From: a virus | Length of the DNA stretch: 22,411 nt | Virus record (IMG/VR): IMGVR_UViG_3300032605_001456 | Span: 1 to 22,411 of that record | Direction: 5' to 3' (one strand) | Shown: one piece after another, positions 1 through 6,997 of the stretch | Position numbering within the stretch: position 1 is the stretch's first letter | Layout of the letters: each line of letters opens with the position of its first letter | The notes under the pieces: generated by a model | What the model was told of the DNA's origin: nothing | Database searches by the model: none | The model's input: only the letters and a program-made list of their open reading frames with translations | Program-made: the position numbers and the translations under genes

Positions 1-118
1 TCTGATCTTTAGGATCACAGATCGGACACTTCACGTCAAAATTGCGTGAATTCCTCGATATCCTGCCGGCGCCGAAGACGCTCTCTATGAAACGAATGTG
101 TTCAGTGAGTGTCGCCAC
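1..118 (-). CDS. Probable DNA primase, N-terminal fragment cut by the window edge
   Basis: An open frame runs off the left edge. From a GTG at 118 it gives 39 residues that finish with a C-P-I-C-D-P-K-D segment, the first half of a zinc ribbon. The short start (a helix with F-I-x-S-V-F-G-x-G, then CPIC) resembles the zinc-binding N-terminus of phage DNA primases, which make RNA primers for lagging-strand synthesis. The catalytic TOPRIM part would lie outside the window. An in-frame stop sits six codons upstream of the GTG, so the start must lie in this short interval. The only ribosome-binding-like sequence (AGGTGA) is about 15 nt before the GTG, which is far, so a rarer start codon is possible. 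It lies 35 bp behind the RuvC-like gene on the same strand, which fits a replication/recombination group. Only the first zinc knuckle is visible, so another zinc-ribbon protein is not excluded. Confidence 0.6.
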   Translation of the reverse strand, partial: MATLTEHIRFIESVFGAGRISRNSRNFDVKCPICDPKDQ

Positions 119-153
119 TATGACAAGAATGTATCACCTACAACCGTAGATGG

Positions 154-834
154 TCATTCCTCATCTTTGGACTTCTTCGCCTTCCTGGGTTTCTTCACCA
201 CGATGAAAGGTCCACCATTCACCATCGCTGCCCGAGCGATGACATACGCATCGCAAGCATCACGTGACCAGTCAACAGTCGCGCCGTTCTTCTTCACAGG
301 CCAATGAACATGCTTCAGGTCGTGCTCGGCCATGTGCTTGAAGACCTGCTCCTTCTGTGGACCTCCGATCTTTGTCTGGGACAGCTTGATGCCGCAGAGT
401 TTCCTAGCATGCGATGAGCCCACATATTCAGGCTCCACATGAAACGCTTCCCTCGCAAGGTAGCTGACGATACCATTGAATCGCATCAGCTGCGTGATCG
501 TTTGTGCACTGGACATTCCAGGACGGAAGCCCATCAATGGTTCTTCAAGCACGATACGCTCGATCTTTGTGCCGGCGGGATAACTAACAACGTTGTCAAA
601 GTGCACTGACGAATCACCCAGTGCTAGATCATTTGCGATCTTTTCGAATGATTGCTTGATTCGATCAGCCTTTTCCCACAACGTCGAACATGCCTGCAAC
701 GCTCCTTCCTTGCCGAAGGTGACTGCGTACAGGTGAAGCACGTGTCTACCGGACGCGTCAGGTCTGACATTCGAATCGATGATACACACGCCCGTGCAGC
801 TTGTACTGACATCGAGACCGAGGATGATTGACAT
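154..834 (-). CDS. RuvC-like Holliday junction resolvase
   Basis: This 226-aa protein has the RNase H-like fold pattern of RuvC-family resolvases. The first strand carries G-L-D-V-S-T-S (D8), a central strand ends in V-L-E-E-P (E97/E98), and the C-terminal helix has D192-x-x-D195-A-Y-V-I-A. These acidic residues are placed as the usual Mg-binding set that cuts four-way junctions. Phages use such enzymes to resolve replication and recombination branches before packaging. The length is slightly above bacterial RuvC; residues 18-45 look like an inserted loop, and the last 13 residues are a Lys-rich then acidic tail (K-K-P-R-K-A-K-K-S-K-D-E-E), as often seen in DNA-binding phage proteins. The ATG at 834 is chosen because the first catalytic strand begins four residues later. 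The Shine-Dalgarno signal is weak. The downstream neighbour looks like a primase and the upstream one is a gp4-like nuclease. Resolvase family is confident; junction specificity is inferred. Confidence 0.85.
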   Translation of the reverse strand: MSIILGLDVSTSCTGVCIIDSNVRPDASGRHVLHLYAVTFGKEGALQACSTLWEKADRIKQSFEKIANDLALGDSSVHFDNVVSYPAGTKIERIVLEEPLMGFRPGMSSAQTITQLMRFNGIVSYLAREAFHVEPEYVGSSHARKLCGIKLSQTKIGGPQKEQVFKHMAEHDLKHVHWPVKKNGATVDWSRDACDAYVIARAAMVNGGPFIVVKKPRKAKKSKDEE

Positions 835-874
835 GAGAGATAATTGGCCCCCACGTGCCCACAGTAAAATGCGT

Positions 875-1279
875 CTACAACAGACCTAGACCCTTCAATT
901 CCACCTCGGTGATTACAACCAGGGCCAAACCGTGGGCCTGACAATGGTCCAGTGCAGCCTTAAGCTTCTTTGCCACCTTCACCTGCCTCACCCGTGAGGC
1001 TGGTTTGATCTCGACCAGTTCCTTGCGACCGTCAACGTACTCGACAAGAAAATCAGGAAAGTACCGTCGCATCTTGTGCGTGCGGACGTTGCTGACGTAT
1101 GGGATCGTCATGCACTCGTAACCCCACGTGGCAACATCATTACGAGAATCGAGCCAACCCATGTAGAGCAGCTCCCATCCCGACCTGTACTTGCACGATT
1201 GCCCCGTCTTAGTCGAGACGTACACGCCGGTGTGGTAATGACCCTTACGACGGCGCTTCTTCCTGATCTTTCGTACCAA
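875..1279 (-). CDS. T4 gp4-like / TnsA-like head-completion nuclease
   Basis: This 134-aa protein matches the layout of the T4 gp4 head-completion protein and TnsA-type endonuclease domains. It has a very basic start (residues 2-13 are nearly all Arg/Lys), then Y-R-S-G-W-E (E36), a W-x-x-E turn, R-Y-F-P-D-F (D76) and L-V-E-I-K-P (E90, K92). E36, D76 and the E-x-K pair form the PD-(D/E)xK metal site. In T4 this protein acts late, after packaging, to finish the head before the tail joins; a DNA-end trimming role is inferred. About 33 residues precede the S/G-W-E motif, as in T4 gp4, which supports the unusual TTG start at 1279. No in-frame ATG exists before residue 40. The gene begins 3 bp after the stop of the 847-aa virion gene, so the two are probably co-translated. 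Family is confident, exact role less so. Confidence 0.82.
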   Translation of the reverse strand: MVRKIRKKRRRKGHYHTGVYVSTKTGQSCKYRSGWELLYMGWLDSRNDVATWGYECMTIPYVSNVRTHKMRRYFPDFLVEYVDGRKELVEIKPASRVRQVKVAKKLKAALDHCQAHGLALVVITEVELKGLGLL

Positions 1280-1282
1280 GCA

Positions 1283-3826
1283 TCACCAGTCGTACTGAAC
1301 GCGGAACATGATGCGATCACCGGGACGCTTCATCATGGGCTGCGCGAGGGTAGTTTTCATGACAACGTTCATGTCAGTGTCATGGAAGTTGATGCCTGTG
1401 ATGTAGACGAACGTGTTGTCAGGATCGTTTGGATATCCAGTGGGCGGCAATGCCTGGTAGTTCGGATTGCTGGACGAGAGCAACGTGTTGTTCGCAGCAA
1501 GCACACCGATCTTCATGACCTGGATGTGCTGTTCACCCCTGAAATTCAGGACGTACTGATTGGCGCCGAAAAAGTAGAGGTGAGGACTCTTCACCAGTAA
1601 TTCACCTTCATTGTAGTAGACGTTGCCGACAGTGTTCCACGTTGCCTGAGGCGTCAAGCAATCGGCGCGGTACACGTTACCATGACCGTCATCGGCTAGC
1701 GAGATTGAGATGGGTCCTGAACCTATCAAGCTCGAACCGTACATGCTAGATCGTAGAAGGTCAGAATCCTTGATCGACAACGTCGTTGGGCTAATGTTCA
1801 TGCCGTAGAACATGTTGCTGATATCAAAGATCACGATCTCGTTAGAGGATGGGTCCTGTGTACGTTGGTACACAGTGAGAGGAGCGCCTGCCTCTACGTC
1901 GCTGCCTGACACAACTGTGTTGATGTAATTTCTGATCGCCTTGCCGGCCGAAGCAAAGGGAAATTCTGGCGTTGAACCAATTTGCGTGTTTGCAAACGCG
2001 TTCACGTGAGCGTCTGGCTGTGTACCGTCATCGAACGTCCCAGGACCGAACATCAATGTGTTCGACTTGACCATGTTGTCAAGGTTGATGTAACTCAGGT
2101 CATCGTTCCCAAGGTCGTTCACCGCAGTTGAAAGTGATTCTGACGCCAGAAGTTGGTAACTTGGTACGAAGTTTCCATCATCATTCGGAAGAATAGTGAG
2201 GTTGCGGCGAGCGACGAAAGGTTGTGAGTACAGGAACTCGTTGCACGTCTCCGAGTTAGTCGTGCTCTGCAAAGCTACGCCGGTCAGGTGATGCAGCATC
2301 GGGAACTGTTCAGACGCAAAATCCTTGACAAAGTTCTCAAGATTGATGTAATGCCCTGCGACGCCAAACGACAGCGCGACGCTGAAAGGTTGCGTGGTGT
2401 TGCCGTCTGATTCCTCGAAAGGCGTGATCAGGATGCCACCGTGATCATTGACATACTGACGATATGGAGAGTCATTGACGAAGAATGGAGGAACGTACAA
2501 CGCAAACGTGTTGTCCAGTGACGCTGGGCCAAGTGATGCAGACGTTGAGATGTCAAGGTCTGACATGTAACATCGCCTGATTGCCACGTCATGCAACTCT
2601 GCGTTTAGCGGGTGTTCGAACTTGTACACGTCTACATAAGGATGCACAGAATTGTTCGGCGACTCAATGCCGGTGTCAGGCCAGAGCTGGTTCAGCCCGT
2701 CACGAAGCGCAGGATCAGCAGCAAAGAACATCGCTTGTGCATGCGAAGAGTTGTTCGGACCGTCGTAGAAATTGCCCATGCACAGCACGGCGGGAGGATC
2801 CTGAAGCGATGAAGCAGAGTACGACCTGGGAACGATCGTTGATGATGGAACGGTGAACGCGCCCTTGTCAACGAGATCAATATTGAAAGTTCCTACGCCG
2901 TGATTGATCTGATCTGTGCCCCACCTGACAACGCAGTGGTGCCAGTTGTTGTGTAAAAGGCTGTTATCGTCCGAAAGAAACACAAGATCATGAGGGAAAA
3001 CGCCAGGAGACGCCAATGACGGTGCAATGTCGGCTGAATGACTCAATTGCAATTGCAGTCTGAAGCCTGACGTACGACCGTTCACGTCCTTCATGCTGCC
3101 GGAGATCAACGACAATGCGTACGTTGATGAAAGATGAAGGATCGTACCTGCCTTGAAAACACCGTTGGGTTCATCGGGTTGATACCGAGGATTGATGTAA
3201 AAATCAAATGAGAATGAACCGCTCGGCGTGTACGTACCACTACAATACCCTTCGTGATAGACGAGGCCTCCGTCTCCACCATCAATGTTCGGGTACAAGA
3301 TTGCTGAACCGATAGACACCGTCGACGCAGTGAAGAAATTCAATGTGTTGTAGTTACTGTACGCCCACTGTGCCTGAGGATAGGAAGTCCGGTAGAAGGT
3401 GTTCAGCTGATCTTTGATCACTAGCTTACGCAATGAATCACTGTTGAAAACTGGTGGGGGTGAGAACCGCTGAACGTCAATCACTTCCTGAAGACGTAAT
3501 GCCTGTTCCTGCGACGTGCACCCTGACATGTACTGCTGCATGAGTGCAGTGAATTCTGCAGGTCCCTGCGTCGCCGTACCATTCTGCAATGATTGAGCGT
3601 AAAGTTTTGCGCCCCTGAGCAAAGACGACAGGTCTGCATCGTCATGCTGCGACTCTACGAACGACGAATCAGGAGCGACATCCTTTTGAATGGGCGATCG
3701 ACGAGCAAAGAGGTACACAGATCCTACCGGCCCGCCTGTCGAGCTAGACGAGTACGTCTTGATGGGATTCGCAATGACGGTGAACGATTCGACGTCCTGC
3801 GGCTGAACCTTTAGTAGCGAAGGCAT
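1283..3826 (-). CDS. Virion structural protein with LamG/ConA-like domain
   Basis: This is an 847-aa protein, probably exposed on the virion. Residues about 170-360 read as a concanavalin/laminin-G-like jelly roll: alternating beta strands and the N-N-W-H-H-C-V-V-R-W signature (W295-H297) typical of LamG-like lectin folds. That points to binding of a sugar or surface ligand, though no ligand residue can be named. The rest is rich in Ser, Asn, Pro and aromatic residues with little helix, like tail or fibre proteins. The last 42 residues (1286-1411) align without gaps to the end of the 419-aa protein at 4260-5519: both have Y-I-T-x-I, a conserved Asp and Asn, a Pro-x-x-Lys and a final F-R-V-x-x-D-aromatic. 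There is no signal peptide or membrane segment. ATG at 3826 starts 44 bp after the previous stop with only a weak GGA ribosome-binding match. Virion role is inferred from context, size and the shared tail. Confidence 0.7.
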   Translation of the reverse strand: MPSLLKVQPQDVESFTVIANPIKTYSSSSTGGPVGSVYLFARRSPIQKDVAPDSSFVESQHDDADLSSLLRGAKLYAQSLQNGTATQGPAEFTALMQQYMSGCTSQEQALRLQEVIDVQRFSPPPVFNSDSLRKLVIKDQLNTFYRTSYPQAQWAYSNYNTLNFFTASTVSIGSAILYPNIDGGDGGLVYHEGYCSGTYTPSGSFSFDFYINPRYQPDEPNGVFKAGTILHLSSTYALSLISGSMKDVNGRTSGFRLQLQLSHSADIAPSLASPGVFPHDLVFLSDDNSLLHNNWHHCVVRWGTDQINHGVGTFNIDLVDKGAFTVPSSTIVPRSYSASSLQDPPAVLCMGNFYDGPNNSSHAQAMFFAADPALRDGLNQLWPDTGIESPNNSVHPYVDVYKFEHPLNAELHDVAIRRCYMSDLDISTSASLGPASLDNTFALYVPPFFVNDSPYRQYVNDHGGILITPFEESDGNTTQPFSVALSFGVAGHYINLENFVKDFASEQFPMLHHLTGVALQSTTNSETCNEFLYSQPFVARRNLTILPNDDGNFVPSYQLLASESLSTAVNDLGNDDLSYINLDNMVKSNTLMFGPGTFDDGTQPDAHVNAFANTQIGSTPEFPFASAGKAIRNYINTVVSGSDVEAGAPLTVYQRTQDPSSNEIVIFDISNMFYGMNISPTTLSIKDSDLLRSSMYGSSLIGSGPISISLADDGHGNVYRADCLTPQATWNTVGNVYYNEGELLVKSPHLYFFGANQYVLNFRGEQHIQVMKIGVLAANNTLLSSSNPNYQALPPTGYPNDPDNTFVYITGINFHDTDMNVVMKTTLAQPMMKRPGDRIMFRVQYDW

Positions 3827-3870
3827 GTGATCCGAGTGTAACTATACCCCACCACGATAGGCCCGGCCGA

Positions 3871-4236
3871 TCACAGACGTTCGATCAACACTGCACCGGT
3901 GTCGTCGTAGAGTTCGAAGGGTGATGCGTAGCATCTGCCGGGTACGTAATCTGCATATTCAACACGACGTACCTGCATGTACACCTTCACATCATCGATG
4001 GTTGTCCTGAGCTCAACGTAGTAGTGGTGCCTCGTCTTCGACTCGACGAGGTTGTCCTGCACCATGTGTGAGGTCTCAAACTCAACGTACGGTCCTCTGC
4101 CTCCGATGACAACCCGATCGTAGCCGGTTGCAACTAGCTGACCGGTCTTCGTAAAGAACTTACGAGATGGATCACCCGTCAACGGAAGACGCAATCGCTG
4201 TTCGTACGTGAGCGATGTCACGATCAGATCATACAA
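3871..4236 (-). CDS. Conserved small phage protein of unknown function
   Basis: This 121-aa protein is not assigned to a function. It reads as mostly beta strand: a central V-V-I-G-x-R-G-P-Y-V-E-F strand pair, then H-H-Y-Y-V-E-L-R-T and a Y-A-D-Y-x-x-G turn followed by S-P-F-E-L-Y. The R-G-P-Y-x-E-F and Y-A-D-Y segments resemble small unnamed proteins of other large phages, from memory only. There is no Cys pair, nucleotide-binding motif, signal peptide or membrane segment. The start is a TTG at 4236, directly preceded by an in-frame TAG; a GTG five codons later is the alternative. Neither has a good Shine-Dalgarno site, so translation is probably weak or coupled to the upstream 419-aa gene that ends... 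on its right side, 4260. It sits between two virion-type genes that share a C-terminal module, so an assembly, adaptor or minor virion role is possible, but nothing in the sequence shows it. Confidence 0.65.
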   Translation of the reverse strand: MYDLIVTSLTYEQRLRLPLTGDPSRKFFTKTGQLVATGYDRVVIGGRGPYVEFETSHMVQDNLVESKTRHHYYVELRTTIDDVKVYMQVRRVEYADYVPGRCYASPFELYDDTGAVLIERL

Positions 4237-4259
4237 CTACGACTAACATTGTGCAACGA

Positions 4260-5519
4260 TTAGAAATCTAGTCTGACGCGAAACGTAAGATCTCTCTCTG
4301 AACTCTTTTGCACTGGCCTGCTCAACTTTGCAATCGCAAGAAGGTTATCGTTCGCATCATAGAGGCCAATGCTCGTGATGTACGTGAAGCTCTGTTCTGT
4401 GTCCTCTTGTCCCTGGTCAATCACAACAATCCTGTCAGTTGAGTCAACATACGTCGGGTTTGACGAATAGTTGAACTCATCTGCCGCTGCCCTACAGAAG
4501 ACCAGCGTGCTATTGATGTTCGTGATATTCTGGAACGTGAGCGCGGTGCTGTTACCCGAACCGAACCTGCAGCCTGCGATGTGATCAATGATATTGTCAA
4601 TTGACCCACTGGTGACAAAGTCGGGGATGAATGCTGAATTGAATTGTGACTGCGATCCCGATGCACCAAGGACCATCGTACCAGGGGAAATAGTATATCC
4701 TGGCGCCGCGCCTCCACCATTCATGGCATCGATCGTACCTGACACGTACTGGCTTCCACTCGTGACCTTCTCAAGGTCGAGCATGAGCACACCTCGGTCA
4801 TAGAACATCAGCCCAACATTGCGTGACGTGTTTGCGCTGTCGATGATGTTGCCGACCTGACCTCCGAACGTCGTAAGCTTGTTGGTCGAAGATCCAACGT
4901 CAGTGTAGATCGCTGACCCGGACGTTGATGTGATGTACAGGTTCGGAACTACACCAAGAACCTTCGAACCAGGAGCATTGTCAGGTCCACAGATGATCGA
5001 CGCAGTCTGATAGAATTGCATTGCGAATGTTTCACGCTTGATGCTATCGCGTGCAAATAGCCTCTTGAACGCAATGAACAATGCAACGTCAACCTGATCA
5101 GACGGATTGCTGCTGTTGAGAGGCGATGTGAACTTTGCAGTTGAATCACCGAGCAAGTTCATCGCAAACTGCCTGTAGACGTCCATCTTCTCACGCATCA
5201 TCAGAGACGATGAAGGAAACAGTTCCTTACCGGCAGCATCAACACCTGTCTGCGCAGACAACTCTGTCGTACCTCCAGGTAGCAAGCCAACTGTCATGTC
5301 GAAGATTGGATTTGCTGTCTGAAGCGTGAAATCCTGATCGTACACTGTCTGGTACAACGAGCTTGTGACGCCGGGACCGACGCCGCCCGTCACGAACAGT
5401 TGATACTTTCGTCGTGATACTGAGCCAGAGATGTCCTCCTGCAGGACATCAACGAGCTGGTTCAAGAATGAACGGGCGCTCTTGATGTCTGAGGGTAGGA
5501 TTTCTTTGAATGTTGCCAT
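4260..5519 (-). CDS. Phage virion structural protein with shared C-terminal module
   Basis: This 419-aa protein has the look of a conserved structural protein of large phages. The N-terminus (A-T-F-K-E-I, S-D-I-K-S-A-R-S-F) is followed by a beta-rich T-G-G-V-G-P-G segment, then F-P-S-S-S-L-M-M-R-E-K-M-D-V-Y-R-Q-F-A near residues 100-118 and a helical stretch with I-A-F-K-R-L-F-A-R-D. The final 42 residues (Y-I-T-S-I-G-L-Y-D, L-A-I-A-K-L, T-F-R-V-R-L-D-F) form the same terminal module as the 847-aa protein. There are no enzyme motifs, membrane segments or signal peptide. ATG at 5519 has GGAG about 11 nt upstream. It lies 17 bp after the 238-aa structural gene and is likely on the same transcript. 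A tail or baseplate part is the best guess; it could also be a minor head or neck protein. Confidence 0.72.
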   Translation of the reverse strand: MATFKEILPSDIKSARSFLNQLVDVLQEDISGSVSRRKYQLFVTGGVGPGVTSSLYQTVYDQDFTLQTANPIFDMTVGLLPGGTTELSAQTGVDAAGKELFPSSSLMMREKMDVYRQFAMNLLGDSTAKFTSPLNSSNPSDQVDVALFIAFKRLFARDSIKRETFAMQFYQTASIICGPDNAPGSKVLGVVPNLYITSTSGSAIYTDVGSSTNKLTTFGGQVGNIIDSANTSRNVGLMFYDRGVLMLDLEKVTSGSQYVSGTIDAMNGGGAAPGYTISPGTMVLGASGSQSQFNSAFIPDFVTSGSIDNIIDHIAGCRFGSGNSTALTFQNITNINSTLVFCRAAADEFNYSSNPTYVDSTDRIVVIDQGQEDTEQSFTYITSIGLYDANDNLLAIAKLSRPVQKSSERDLTFRVRLDF

Positions 5520-5536
5520 TTGTCAGTTCACTCCGT

Positions 5537-6253
5537 TCACAGGTTCTTGTTGATTACGATGCTGATGTCCTGCACCGCGCCTGACTGAATTCCAGTCACC
5601 TTGACGTAGGCGTTGATGAGCGTCTTGTCTGCAGTCGTGCCATACACCTGGAATAGCGCATCCGTTAGGCTTTTCACAGCTAGCGTGAATTGCACGGACG
5701 AACCACCGTATGAGTTCTCAGCAGGAGATCTCGTGAGGATGTAAGTCGCGCGTTGGTTGCCATCGATGTTCTCAGGGGTCTGCTGCGAGATCTGCAGGAA
5801 CAGGTTCGGTACCTCGACCATGAACGATTGATCCCTCAGCTCGACGTCAATCGATGTCTCATTCTGGATCGTCTGTTGCACGACCAGGTTTGACGTCTGC
5901 TGCGTGTTACGACCCAGCGTGACGACATTGTTTACGCTGTTTACGTTAGCATCGCCTGACAACGCTAGAGTCGGGAGGTGAAGCAGGTTCGGGTTGCTGA
6001 CGCTGATCAGCTTGTACTTCTGAGCGATCGCTTGGTTCGTCAGTGCCTCAAAGATCGGAGTGTTCTTCTCGATCTTCTCAGCTCCCACGGTACGACCGTA
6101 CTTCGTGACAATGCCGTAGTTGACCTCGTCATCTCCGGCTGCCCACTTGTGGATCGAGAACGACCCATCGTTGCGTGCAAGGAATTGCCGACCGACATCA
6201 GTCAGTACAGCGTCAAGGAGAATGTTATTCGATGAACCATCAAGGAACCCCAT
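5537..6253 (-). CDS. Phage virion structural protein, GR-module family (238 aa)
   Basis: This 238-aa protein begins with a compact module, G-F-L-D then L-L-D-A-V-L-T-D-V-G-R-Q-F-L-A-R-N-D-G-S, leading to a strand with G-D-D-E-V-N-Y and a segment G-R-T-V-G-A-E-K-I-E-K-N-T-P-I-F-E-A. I recall this pattern from structural proteins of large phages but cannot name the part. The first 23-25 residues pair with the start of the 316-aa protein at 15807-16757. The rest is beta-rich with many Gln, Asn, Ser and Val and no catalytic motif. ATG at 6253 begins 3 bp after the stop of the homing endonuclease gene, which sits where its own leader would be. GGTGA is only 3 nt from the ATG and AAGGG is about 13 nt away, so it may depend partly on coupling. 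Virion component is likely; position in the particle is unknown. Confidence 0.72.
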   Translation of the reverse strand: MGFLDGSSNNILLDAVLTDVGRQFLARNDGSFSIHKWAAGDDEVNYGIVTKYGRTVGAEKIEKNTPIFEALTNQAIAQKYKLISVSNPNLLHLPTLALSGDANVNSVNNVVTLGRNTQQTSNLVVQQTIQNETSIDVELRDQSFMVEVPNLFLQISQQTPENIDGNQRATYILTRSPAENSYGGSSVQFTLAVKSLTDALFQVYGTTADKTLINAYVKVTGIQSGAVQDISIVINKNL

Positions 6254-6256
6254 ACG

Positions 6257-6946
6257 TCACCGTAACCCTTTTTGCTCTGCGTACGACCATTTGAAACCTG
6301 CGTGAGTATCTCGTGAACCACGGCAACAATCGCCGATACGAGCGTCATGACCATTCACCACCCTCGCCGCTAATTTCGCTGATGTATAAGTAGCCAACAC
6401 ATTCCTGTTCATGTCATACTGTATCACAGATCGTGTTTTTCGTACCCTTTGTCGAAGCACCTCAGAAATCTTCTCTTTTGACTCTCTGATGTGATGCCAG
6501 CCACGAGCATCAAGATTTGGCCCTGTACCCGTGCCTTTCTTTGCGATAGACATGTGCAGTCGATACTCTTTTGACCTAGGAGGTAGCTTCTTTCCCTTAC
6601 GAGCGATACTCATCCGACGCTTCGCATCAGTGTGTTTGTACCCGTGAATACCGTCCCCGCCGCGGGTCATATTGTAACCTGTGTTCGGATGATCATATGC
6701 GAACGTCTGCTTTTCTTCGATCAACCTGATCTCTACAGAAGCTAACTCATTCTCAGTCTCACATTGTTCGATCACGCTGACGTCGAATGAGCAATGACCG
6801 TGTTTCCTGATCGCACGATGAAAGATCAGCGTACTCCCGTGCCGAGCCGCATCGACATGTTCCTTCCAACGATCAACTAGTGAACGCTCTGTCACACCCA
6901 CATAACCTTTGCCGTTCACAATGTTCTTAACAAAATAAACTATCAT
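6257..6946 (-). CDS. GIY-YIG homing endonuclease with NUMOD DNA-binding modules
   Basis: This is a 229-aa free-standing homing endonuclease of the GIY-YIG class, like phage Seg-type enzymes. The nuclease domain (1-95) has V-Y-F (positions 3-5, GIY equivalent), K-G-Y-V-G (13-17, YIG equivalent), the catalytic Arg at R26 (D-R-W-K-E-H), the acidic residue E72 in E-I-R-L-I, and the closing G-Y-N-M-T-R-G-G-D-G (90-99). Two NUMOD3-like repeats follow (about 103-118 and 127-139, each ending M-S-I-A-x-K-G), then a NUMOD1-like helix-turn-helix (173-221: V-I-Q-Y-D, T-S-A-K-L-A-A, G-F-K-W-S). Such enzymes cut unoccupied alleles so that the gene copies itself during mixed infection. ATG at 6946 has AGGTGA just upstream. 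All catalytic residues appear intact. It lies between two structural genes with 51 bp and 3 bp gaps and does not break either frame visibly. Confidence 0.9.
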   Translation of the reverse strand: MIVYFVKNIVNGKGYVGVTERSLVDRWKEHVDAARHGSTLIFHRAIRKHGHCSFDVSVIEQCETENELASVEIRLIEEKQTFAYDHPNTGYNMTRGGDGIHGYKHTDAKRRMSIARKGKKLPPRSKEYRLHMSIAKKGTGTGPNLDARGWHHIRESKEKISEVLRQRVRKTRSVIQYDMNRNVLATYTSAKLAARVVNGHDARIGDCCRGSRDTHAGFKWSYAEQKGLR

Positions 6947-6997
6947 TGTTCACCTAGTGACGTCAAGCAGGTACATGTCTTCATCCTACATCGTTCG

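Noticed and set aside
1076-1600. 174-codon plus-strand open frame
   Set aside because: It crosses the junction of two well-supported minus-strand genes and shows no recognisable protein features.
3827-3870. Promoter from a TATAGT box before the 847-aa gene
   Set aside because: The box is present but no -35 element lies at a suitable distance, and the genes on both sides look co-transcribed.
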